This document shows positions 1-4,785 of a stretch of 5,959 bases of DNA, piece after piece. Both the position numbers and the translations under genes were made by a program. Each line of letters begins with the position of its first letter. Position 1 is the first letter of the stretch. The notes below the pieces were generated by a model. It was not told the DNA's origin. It did not search any database and worked only from the letters and a program-made list of their open reading frames with translations. The stretch spans positions 1-5,959 of the forward strand of contig JACCXE010000201.1 in NCBI GenBank assembly GCA_013697265.1. The letters run 5' to 3'. The stretch comes from Actinomycetota bacterium (GTDB taxonomy: Bacteria > Actinomycetota > Acidimicrobiia > Acidimicrobiales > JACCXE01).

Positions 1-19
1 TGACAGGGCGAGCCGACAA
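1..19 (-). CDS. rpoB: Probable start of rpoB (RNA polymerase beta subunit), cut by the window edge
   Basis: Only six codons are visible, from a TTG at 19-17 reading M-S-A-R-P-V and then leaving the window. The start is chosen because a strong SD (GAGGAG, 32-27) lies 7 nt upstream and two promoter-like sequences precede it. No diagnostic RpoB residue is present. The identity rests on gene order: rpoB follows rplL in nearly all bacteria, and the intercistronic space of about 290 nt is typical. It could be another start or gene, but nothing else is expected here. Confidence 0.45.
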
Positions 20-103
20 GGGCCTACTCCTCAGTACGACAGGCGCGCGTCGTCAAGGGCGCGGAAATGACGACGGACGAAACGGGCGAGCACGGAACCA
101 GAG

Positions 104-133
104 ATTCTACGCGCAGACGCGAACAGAGCGCAA
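104..133 (-). promoter_or_regulatory. Candidate proximal rpoB promoter
   Basis: On the minus strand TTGCGC (133-128) is followed after 18 nt by TAGAAT (109-104). This is a near-consensus -10 with a plausible -35 for a housekeeping sigma factor. Initiation would fall near position 97, about 78 nt before the predicted rpoB start. It lies downstream of the rplL hairpin and so could drive rpoBC independently. It was identified by eye only. Confidence 0.45.
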
Positions 134-160
134 CCCCCAAAGCCGGGGTTTGCTTCGGCG

Positions 161-189
161 AGGGTAAATGCTTCACCCCCACAGGTCAA
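161..189 (-). promoter_or_regulatory. Candidate distal rpoB promoter
   Basis: TTGACC (189-184) is separated by exactly 17 nt from TACCCT (166-161) on the minus strand, the best -35/-10 pair seen in the window. Initiation would be near 154. The transcript would then start almost directly with a small hairpin (AACCCC 132-137 / GGGGTT 145-150, plus-strand letters, 7-nt loop). Its position after the rplL hairpin and before rpoB fits a dedicated rpoBC promoter. Confidence 0.55.
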
Positions 190-228
190 GCACTGATTGC
201 GAACCCGACCGCGAGCGGCGAGAAACAC

Positions 229-281
229 CGAACCGGTAGTCAAATCCGGGTGCCGCGCACCCAAAAGTGACTACCGGTTCG
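229..281 (-). terminator. rplL-rpoB intercistronic hairpin (terminator/attenuator or RNase III site)
   Basis: A perfect 14-bp inverted repeat (CGAACCGGTAGTCA at 229-242 with its complement at 268-281) encloses a 5x5 internal loop and then a perfect 6-bp stem (GGGTGC 248-253 / GCACCC 257-262) with a 3-nt loop. It begins 27 nt after the rplL stop. The RNA downstream reads GUGUUUCUC, only a weak U-tract, so clean intrinsic termination is uncertain. In E. coli the rplL-rpoB space contains both a partial terminator and an RNase III-cut hairpin, and either role fits here. A second short palindrome (CCGC/GCGG, 291-302) lies between it and rplL. Confidence 0.6.
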
Positions 282-308
282 ATTGGGTTGCCGCCTGGGC
301 GGCTGGGG

Positions 309-692
309 CTACTTGACTTCGACTTCGGCGCCTGCGGCGACGAGTTGGGCCTTAGCGGCCTCGGCCGCCTCCTTGGTGACCTTCTCGAGGACGGCCTTGG
401 GGGCGCTGTCGACGAGATCCTTGGCTTCCTTCAGACCGAGGCTCGTGAGCGCACGGACTTCCTTGATGACCTGGATCTTCTGCGAGCCGGCGCTGGTGAG
501 AACGACATCGAACTCGTCTTTCTCTTCCTCGACGGCCTCGCCGCCGCCGCCACCAGCCGGACCGGCCGCGGCAACGGCCACGGGCGCGGCGGCAGTTACG
601 CCGAACTTCTCTTCGAAGTCCTTGAGGAGCTCGCTGAGCTCCAGGACCGTCATGCTGCCAATTGCTTCGAGAATCTCATCCTTGGTGGCCAT
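309..692 (-). CDS. rplL: 50S ribosomal protein L7/L12
   Basis: This is the stalk protein of the large ribosomal subunit. Dimers bind the C-terminal helix of L10 and recruit translational GTPases such as EF-Tu, EF-G and IF2. The product is 127 residues, the normal length. Residues 1-31 form the dimerisation/L10-binding domain, about 32-56 the Ala/Gly hinge with an acidic end, and about 57-127 the factor-binding domain, with the usual KxxVIKxVR...TxLGLKEAKxLV pattern (72-94). ATG at 692 is preferred over an in-frame GTG at 701, because the SD AGGAG (707-703) lies 10 nt before the ATG but only 1 nt before the GTG. The gene starts 5 nt after the rplJ stop, so the two are probably translationally coupled. 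It ends in TAG. Confidence 0.97.
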   Translation of the reverse strand: MATKDEILEAIGSMTVLELSELLKDFEEKFGVTAAAPVAVAAAGPAGGGGGEAVEEEKDEFDVVLTSAGSQKIQVIKEVRALTSLGLKEAKDLVDSAPKAVLEKVTKEAAEAAKAQLVAAGAEVEVK

Positions 693-697
693 TGTGG

Positions 698-1441
698 TCA
701 CTCTCCTTCGGTTTCGGCTGCGGCTTCGGGCGCCTCAGACTCGGTTGATTCGGCTTCAGCGACGACTTCAGCCGGCGCTTCTGGGGTTTCCGCTTCCGCG
801 GGTGCTTCGGTTACGTCTTCGGTTACTTCTGCTGCTGCTTCGGTCGGAGCCTCGGCAACTTCTTCGGCCACGGGGGCTTCGGTTTCGGCTGGGGCTTCCG
901 GAGCGCCAGCGGCGGCACCCGGAGCGCCACCTTGTTCGATGAGCGCCTTCAGGCCGTAAGCCAGATTGCGGGGCAGGGCCTGCAACAAACCGGCGAACTG
1001 TTGCATCGGCGCAGCGATGCCGCCGGCGAGGCGGGCAAGCAGCACTTCACGCGGGGCGACGTCGGCCAGCGCCGTCGTGTCCTTGGCGTCGAGCACCTTG
1101 TCGCCGAGCAAGCCACCCTTGACGACCAACTTGGGATTGGTTCGGGCGAAGTCGCGCAGCGCCTTGGCCACGGTGACGGCGTCACCCTTGACGAACGCAA
1201 TAGCCGTCGGACCTTCGAGCATCGACTCGATGTCGAGGCCCAGATCACGGGCCGCAAAGCGGACCAGCGTGTTCTTGTAGACCTTGTACTCACCACCGGC
1301 GGGGCGGAGACTGCGGCGCAGCGCCGAGAGCTCCGTAACCGTAAGCCCGCGGTACTCAGTGAGGATCGCGGCGTCGGAATCGTTGAAGTGACCACGCACT
1401 TCGTCGACCACTGCGACCTTTTCGGGACGGGGGTTGTCCAA
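698..1441 (-). CDS. rplJ: 50S ribosomal protein L10 with a long acidic Ala/Glu/Pro tail
   Basis: L10 anchors L7/L12 dimers to 23S rRNA at the base of the ribosomal stalk. The first roughly 170 residues are a standard L10: an N-terminal RNA-binding region with YRGLTVTEL (30-38) and YKVYKNTLVRFA (52-63), the GPTAIAF segment (77-83), and the C-terminal helix for L7/L12 (about 135-170). L10 is usually 165-180 residues, but this one is 247. Residues 171-247 hold 23 acidic residues, no Lys or Arg and no aromatics, and are mostly Ala, Glu, Pro, Val and Thr. Translation starts at TTG (1441-1439), supported by a strong SD AGGAGGT (1456-1450) 8 nt upstream. It ends in TGA. Expression is probably controlled by the L10 leader just upstream. 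The tail looks disordered, and its role is unknown. Confidence 0.95.
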   Translation of the reverse strand: MDNPRPEKVAVVDEVRGHFNDSDAAILTEYRGLTVTELSALRRSLRPAGGEYKVYKNTLVRFAARDLGLDIESMLEGPTAIAFVKGDAVTVAKALRDFARTNPKLVVKGGLLGDKVLDAKDTTALADVAPREVLLARLAGGIAAPMQQFAGLLQALPRNLAYGLKALIEQGGAPGAAAGAPEAPAETEAPVAEEVAEAPTEAAAEVTEDVTEAPAEAETPEAPAEVVAEAESTESEAPEAAAETEGE

Positions 1442-1449
1442 CCTGTTGC

Positions 1450-1574
1450 ACCTCCTTCAAAGCACTAGGGCGTCGCAGACAAGTGCGAACGCCCTAGGGA
1501 TTTAGGAGGTCCACCTCGGCAGGCGGGCATTTGCCCTTTCAGCTCCGAAGAGCACCGGCTTTCTGCGGCGAGAG
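1450..1574 (-). ncRNA. L10 leader: autoregulatory 5' UTR of rplJL
   Basis: This element probably binds L10-L12 and represses rplJL translation. In RNA order (1574 down) a closing stem pairs CUCG (1572-1569) and GCAG (1566-1563) with CUGC (1522-1519) and CGAG (1518-1515), leaving a 2-nt bulge. Inside it are a UUCG-tetraloop hairpin (GCUC/GAGC, 1553-1542) and a GGGC-AAAU-GCCC hairpin (1536-1525). The string CCUGCCGAGGU is typical of L10 leaders. After the stem, ACCUCCU (1510-1504) is complementary over 7 nt to the rplJ SD (1456-1450). The fold was found by eye. A dedicated promoter may lie upstream (TAGAGT near 1602-1597 is a weak -10 candidate), but no good -35 was seen. Confidence 0.75.
1465..1497 (-). 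promoter_or_regulatory. Hairpin between the L10-leader core and the rplJ ribosome binding site
   Basis: CTAGGGCGT (1465-1473) and ACGCCCTAG (1489-1497) are perfect 9-bp complements. CGCA (1474-1477) and TGCG (1484-1487) continue the stem past one bulged base, giving 13 bp with a 6-nt loop. It ends 8 nt before the SD, and no U-run follows, so it is unlikely to be a terminator. It would fold out the spacer and bring the anti-SD (1510-1504) close to the SD (1456-1450). Confidence 0.7.
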
Positions 1575-1639
1575 TTTCAGTTGTACGAGCCGGAGAACTC
1601 TAGCGGCTCCCCCGAACCAGCGTCGAACCACGGACAGAG

Positions 1640-2005
1640 TTAGCGGAGCACGACCACACGCGGGTCAACGCCTGCCCACGCGCGGTCACACGTCCACACA
1701 GGCAGATCGAGCCGACGACCCACAGCGATGCAAAACCGATCTGCGAGGGAGAGGCCGTTGCCTGGTTCCCAAAGGCTCGCCGCGAGCTCCGCGTCATCGC
1801 GATCGACCGAAATCGGCCGTGTCCCGACTGCGAGAACTCGCGCCGTGGTCCGCTGGGCGGGGAAGCCGCGGCGGCGAAGATGCTCGTGCACCTCGGCCCA
1901 ATTCGGAACCGGCACGAAAGCCTCAGCCAATCCGGGCTCGACCAGATCTGCGCCCGGCTCGTTGAACGCGTAAGCGAGCACGCACGACGAATCGAGGACG
2001 ATCAA
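1640..2005 (-). CDS. VapC-type PIN-domain ribonuclease toxin
   Basis: This is a 121-residue PIN-domain protein, probably the toxin of a type II VapBC pair; such toxins are Mg-dependent RNases that cut tRNA, rRNA or mRNA. From the chosen start it reads MIVLDSSCVLAY, with the acidic active-site set at D5, E38 (NWAEV), D89 (SLADR) and D107 (TCDRAW), all present, so it looks intact. TTG at 2005-2003 is chosen because it overlaps the antitoxin stop as TTGA, the 4-nt overlap usual in toxin-antitoxin operons. A longer reading to 2038 would place 11 arginine-rich residues before the fold. The gene ends in TAA about 65 nt before the L10-leader core. The RNA target cannot be told from sequence. Confidence 0.88.
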   Translation of the reverse strand: MIVLDSSCVLAYAFNEPGADLVEPGLAEAFVPVPNWAEVHEHLRRRGFPAQRTTARVLAVGTRPISVDRDDAELAASLWEPGNGLSLADRFCIAVGRRLDLPVWTCDRAWAGVDPRVVVLR

Positions 2006-2295
2006 CCGGCAGCGCGGCCTTCGCGTTGCGCCAGCCACGCTTCGGTGTCGGCATCGTCGCGCGCGGCCTCGGCGTGGCGCTCGGCAATCAGCTCATCGAC
2101 GACGCTTACGCCGCCGTTGTCGCACATGCCGCGGAGCTGCCGTAAAGCCTCCGCTCGCGTCATAAGGATCACCTGCCGATCCTCGACAACCGCGATGAGT
2201 TCGTCGTCTTCCTCCACACCGAGCGCCTCGCGGATGGCGACCGGAAGGACGATGCGGCCCTTCTGGCCCACCCGAATTGGCCTGGTGTCACTCAC
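2002..2295 (-). CDS. AbrB/MazE-fold antitoxin (VapB type)
   Basis: This 97-residue protein is the likely partner antitoxin and operon repressor. Residues about 6-51 match the SpoVT/AbrB swapped-hairpin DNA-binding domain: RVGQKGRIVLPVAIREALGV, then a VVEDRQVILM strand. The remaining Ala/Glu/Arg-rich C-terminal part would wrap the PIN toxin. Translation starts at GTG (2295-2293); the upstream sequence has no clear SD, so the start is moderately sure. The stop overlaps the toxin start by 4 nt. The pair sits between the phosphoesterase gene and the rplJ leader, outside the segment bracketed by the rplA-end repeats. Autoregulation by the complex is typical of the family but was not seen as an operator here. 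Confidence 0.87.
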   Translation of the reverse strand: MSDTRPIRVGQKGRIVLPVAIREALGVEEDDELIAVVEDRQVILMTRAEALRQLRGMCDNGGVSVVDELIAERHAEAARDDADTEAWLAQREGRAAG

Positions 2296-2316
2296 ACCCG
2301 AAAGGTACCACCCACC

Positions 2317-2347
2317 CGCATATCGTGGGACTATAAAGCTGCGTCAA
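2317..2347 (-). promoter_or_regulatory. Weak candidate promoter for the toxin-antitoxin pair
   Basis: TTGACG (2347-2342) and TATGCG (2322-2317) are separated by 19 nt on the minus strand, upstream of the antitoxin GTG. The -35 lies inside the relic rplA-end repeat, where one base difference from the other copy turns CTGACG into TTGACG. The -10 is poor and the spacing long, so this is tentative. Confidence 0.22.
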
Positions 2348-2363
2348 CGGCCGCGTTCTCGGC
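2324..2363 (-). repeat. Relic copy of the rplA 3' end (direct repeat, downstream copy)
   Basis: This 40-nt stretch matches 3950-3989 at 36 of 40 positions. Read on the minus strand it encodes A-E-N-A-A-V-D-A-A-L-stop (TAG) followed by TCCCACG; the real L1 end reads A-E-N-A-A-A-D-A-A-L-stop plus the same downstream bases. The four differences are three silent third-position changes and one Ala-to-Val change, and at each this copy has A or T where the other has G or C. It lies 6 nt past the phosphoesterase stop and has no open gene of its own. Confidence 0.85.
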
Positions 2364-2369
2364 GGGGCT

Positions 2370-3893
2370 TCACGCGGCGTCGGGCGTCTCGGGCTCGGGC
2401 TCGATGGGCGGACGCAGCGGTAGGGGCCCGGTGTCTCCGGTGCGCAGGAGGTGATACAAGCCCCAGGCTCCAACTAGCACGCCGGTGCCGACCTGAAGAA
2501 TTGGCAGATCCAGCCCTGTCGTCGGGATCGTGGCCCCAGTGGTCCCGGCTGCGACCGAGGTGGAAGTAGTCGTGGTGTCTGCGGCGGCACCAATCGGTTT
2601 GGGCGGCGCCGCGGCGGTGCTCGTGGGCCCACACGCGATGCGGGGCTGGCCGATCAACACCGGCACGGCGGGTCGGTCAACGCGGGGCGCGGAGAAGTCC
2701 AGAACCTCGGCCAGATTGCGCGCAGCCGCGTCGCGGGCGGCGACGGCAGGCAGACCGAACCGCCACTCCACCAATTTGAGGACCGACGCATGGTCGAAGG
2801 GACCCTCGTGCGCGACGCGTGCCGGAGCAAAAGGCGAAATCACGAGGCAGGGCACGCGGAAGCCGCGCTGGTGGAAGTCGAACTTCGAACCCGGAACGAC
2901 CGAGTCGTCGGCGGAGGCGCGTGGTGGAATGACGTGGTCGTAGAAGCCCCCCCATTCGTCGTAGTTGATGATGAAGAGCGTCTTGTTCCACTTGGGTCCG
3001 TTTCGCAGCGCGTGATAAATCTTGCTGAACAATTCGTCACCGGCGCGCAGGTCTGCATGAGGGTGATCGTCGTTGCTGACCCCCAGGCCCTCGCCCAGCG
3101 CCGCGGGGTCGATGATGGTGTAGCTGGCCAGGTCACCGTTGGCCACGTCGTTTTCGAACGCACTGAAGGGTCGGTAGAGCGACATGTATTTCTGACCCCA
3201 CAGCCCCAGTGTTGCCAGGTCGTGGAAATAGTCGCGGCCCTCATAGCCAGCAGCCGCCAGCCCATCCCAAATAGTCGGTAACACGCTGGTGTCGAACGTG
3301 TTCGCATCGCGGTCGGTGCGCCCTGCTTGTTGATAGACGCGGTTCGGAAAGGTCTCGCCGAGCACGGCGCAGAAGTAGTTGTCACACACCGTGTAGGAGC
3401 GGGCCAGGGCTGCCATGACGGGTCGGGCCTGCTCGCCGTAGTACCCGATCGGGAAGGTGTCGCCCGGGGTCGTTGTCTTGAGGAACCCATCGCCTTGCCC
3501 GCCCGCGAGATGAGTGAGGCCGCCTTTGAACGAGTGGTCGGGATCGGCGTATCCGCAACCCTGGAAATCGGGCGGAAGGGCGTAGGTCGGATAACGCGCC
3601 CCGGATGTGTCGACGTAGGACAGTCCTGACTGTCGACCGTTTGCGCCGGGCAGCCATCCGAGAAGATGGTCGAAAGACCGGTTCTCCATCATCAGCAGCA
3701 CGACGTGGTCGAAAGGCGCACCGACGCCGCTGGCGGGCAGCGCGGCCAGCGTTGACCCGCGTGGCGGGGGCAGCCGAAGCGCACCGGCCGCACTCAGCCC
3801 GATGGCGCCAGCAGACAGTTTTACGAAGTCGCGTCGATTCACCGGCCGAACGCTGCCACGCCGATGTCGCTCGCAGGTGAAATCGACGCGCAC
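2370..3893 (-). CDS. Tat-exported, surface-anchored phosphoesterase (phospholipase C / acid phosphatase family)
   Basis: This is a hydrolase of the PF04185 family, which includes non-specific phospholipases C and AcpA-type acid phosphatases cleaving phosphate esters outside the membrane. Counting from GTG 3893, a twin-arginine signal NRRDFVKLSAGAIGLSAAGA lies at 19-38. The metal-site motif MMENRSFDH is at 68-76, CDNYF...GETFPNR at 170-185, NDDHPH at 274-279, YDEWGGFYDH at 311-320, RVPCLVISPFA at 346-356 and FDHASVLKLVEWRFG at 366-380. A Thr-rich stalk (about 438-455), IPTTG (456-460), a hydrophobic helix (about 462-483) and a Pro/Glu tail follow. GTG at 3842 would give MNRRDFVKLS, a tidier Tat signal, and may be the true start; neither start has a clear SD. 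The gene begins 63 nt after rplA and is flanked by rplA-end repeats. The substrate is unknown. Confidence 0.9.
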   Translation of the reverse strand: MRVDFTCERHRRGSVRPVNRRDFVKLSAGAIGLSAAGALRLPPPRGSTLAALPASGVGAPFDHVVLLMMENRSFDHLLGWLPGANGRQSGLSYVDTSGARYPTYALPPDFQGCGYADPDHSFKGGLTHLAGGQGDGFLKTTTPGDTFPIGYYGEQARPVMAALARSYTVCDNYFCAVLGETFPNRVYQQAGRTDRDANTFDTSVLPTIWDGLAAAGYEGRDYFHDLATLGLWGQKYMSLYRPFSAFENDVANGDLASYTIIDPAALGEGLGVSNDDHPHADLRAGDELFSKIYHALRNGPKWNKTLFIINYDEWGGFYDHVIPPRASADDSVVPGSKFDFHQRGFRVPCLVISPFAPARVAHEGPFDHASVLKLVEWRFGLPAVAARDAAARNLAEVLDFSAPRVDRPAVPVLIGQPRIACGPTSTAAAPPKPIGAAADTTTTSTSVAAGTTGATIPTTGLDLPILQVGTGVLVGAWGLYHLLRTGDTGPLPLRPPIEPEPETPDAA

Positions 3894-3949
3894 GGCGAGC
3901 GTCGCGCGCGTGACGCTAAGGGAGCGGAGCGCCTACGAATCGGTCGCCG

Positions 3950-3989
3950 CGTGGGACTACAAGGCGGCGTCAGCGGCCGCGTTCTCGGC
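3950..3989 (-). repeat. rplA 3' end, upstream copy of the 40-nt direct repeat
   Basis: This segment covers the last ten codons and stop of rplA plus 7 nt downstream, and is repeated at 2324-2363 with four mismatches. The two copies are 1,626 bp apart, same orientation, and enclose the whole phosphoesterase gene. Beyond the 40 nt the flanks diverge on both sides. No integrase, transposase or terminal inverted repeat is seen between the copies. Confidence 0.85.
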
Positions 3990-4709
3990 CGCCTCAGCGG
4001 TGGCTTCTTCCTCGGTGGCCCGGATGCGGGTGGTGTCGATGCGTACGCCGGGGCCCATCGTGGACGACAGGGTGACCGACTTGATGTACTTGCCCTTGGC
4101 CGAGGCCGGCTTGGCCCGCTGCACCTCGTCGAGCACGGCACGGAAGTTCGACAGTAGCGCCCGGGGCTCGAAGCTGGCCTTGCCAATGGGCACGTGGATG
4201 TTGCCGACCTTGTCGGTGCGGTACTCGACCTTGCCGCCCTTGAACTCGCCGATGGTCTTGGCGACGTCGGTGGTGACGGTGCCGGTCTTCGGGTTCGGCA
4301 TGAGCTTGCGCGGCCCGAGGACGCGGGCGGCCTTACCGACTTGGCCCATCATTTCCGGGGTTGCGATCGCAACGTCGAAGTCGACGAAACCGCCAACCAC
4401 GCGCTCGACGAGGTCCTCGGCGCCGACGATGTCGGCACCGGCCTGACGAGCCTCTTCGGCGGCCGCGCCTGCGGCGAACACCGCGACGCGCACGTCTTTG
4501 CCGGTGCCGCCCGGAAGGGTGACGGTGCCGCGCACGATCTGATCGGCCTTGCGGGGGTCGACGCCCAAGCGGAGCGACAACTCGACGGTCTCGTCGAACT
4601 TGGCCTTGGCCCCGGCCTTGACGTGCTTCACGGCTTCAACGGGCGGGTAGACCTCGTCCCGGTCGAAGTTCTTCAGTGCGTCTTCGTATTTCTTGCCACG
4701 CTGCGGCAT
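3957..4709 (-). CDS. rplA: 50S ribosomal protein L1
   Basis: L1 binds 23S rRNA at the mobile L1 stalk and helps release deacylated tRNA from the E site. In many bacteria it also represses its own mRNA. The product is 250 residues, slightly above the usual 225-240. Domain I includes ETVELSLRLGVDPRKADQ (40-57) and VRGTVTLPGGTGK (59-71); domain II includes ATPEMMGQVGKAARVLGPR (116-134) and the signature GPRKLMPNPKTGTV (132-145); domain I returns with KGGKVEYRTDK (157-167) and SVTLSSTMGPGVRI (211-224). The last roughly 18 residues are an Ala/Glu tail, and its final codons are the repeat found again at 2324-2363. The ATG start has an SD (GGGAGG) 4 nt upstream. It ends in TAG. It lies 76 nt after rplK, as expected for an rplKA operon. 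Confidence 0.97.
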   Translation of the reverse strand: MPQRGKKYEDALKNFDRDEVYPPVEAVKHVKAGAKAKFDETVELSLRLGVDPRKADQIVRGTVTLPGGTGKDVRVAVFAAGAAAEEARQAGADIVGAEDLVERVVGGFVDFDVAIATPEMMGQVGKAARVLGPRKLMPNPKTGTVTTDVAKTIGEFKGGKVEYRTDKVGNIHVPIGKASFEPRALLSNFRAVLDEVQRAKPASAKGKYIKSVTLSSTMGPGVRIDTTRIRATEEEATAEAAENAAADAAL

Positions 4710-4744
4710 AACGCCTCCCTCTTTCTATTGGTAGGAACCTGTCG

Positions 4745-4763
4745 CCCGGTGAGGTGTTCCGGG
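4745..4763 (-). other. Small hairpin in the rplK-rplA spacer
   Basis: CCCGG (4745-4749) and CCGGG (4759-4763) form a 5-bp stem with a 9-nt loop, and flanking GUC/GAC can extend it past a bulge on the RNA. It lies between the rplK stop and the rplA SD. No U-run follows, so it is not a terminator. It could be a processing or L1-binding element, but the known L1-site pattern was not recognised. Confidence 0.3.
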
Positions 4764-4785
4764 ACGTCAGGGTGTTGCTAGAGCG

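Noticed and set aside
31..264. Minus-strand 77-codon open frame between rplL and rpoB
   Set aside because: It runs through the intercistronic hairpin arm and both promoter candidates, has no convincing SD and no recognisable domain. The region looks regulatory.
690..701. GTG at 701 as the rplL start (adds M-T-T)
   Set aside because: It would sit 1 nt from the SD and overlap the rplJ stop. The ATG at 692 gives the standard L7/L12 N terminus and workable SD spacing.
267..959. Long plus-strand open frame (230 codons) opposite rplL and rplJ
   Set aside because: It is antisense to two unmistakable ribosomal protein genes. Its Ser/Ala-rich product mirrors the low-complexity L10 tail on the other strand, and such shadows are expected in GC-rich DNA.
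1465..1497. rplJ attenuator of the terminator type
   Set aside because: The hairpin is strong, but the following RNA (UGCUUUGAAGGAGG) lacks a U-tract and leads straight into the SD, so translational control fits better than termination.
3894..3956. Intrinsic terminator between rplA and the phosphoesterase gene
   Set aside because: Only a short GCGTC/GACGC palindrome (3899-3916) is visible, with no U-run after it. Evidence for termination is insufficient.
2324..3989. Composite transposon or insertion sequence around the phosphoesterase gene
   Set aside because: There is no transposase, no terminal inverted repeats and no short target duplication. The flanking repeats are the end of rplA, not mobile-element ends.
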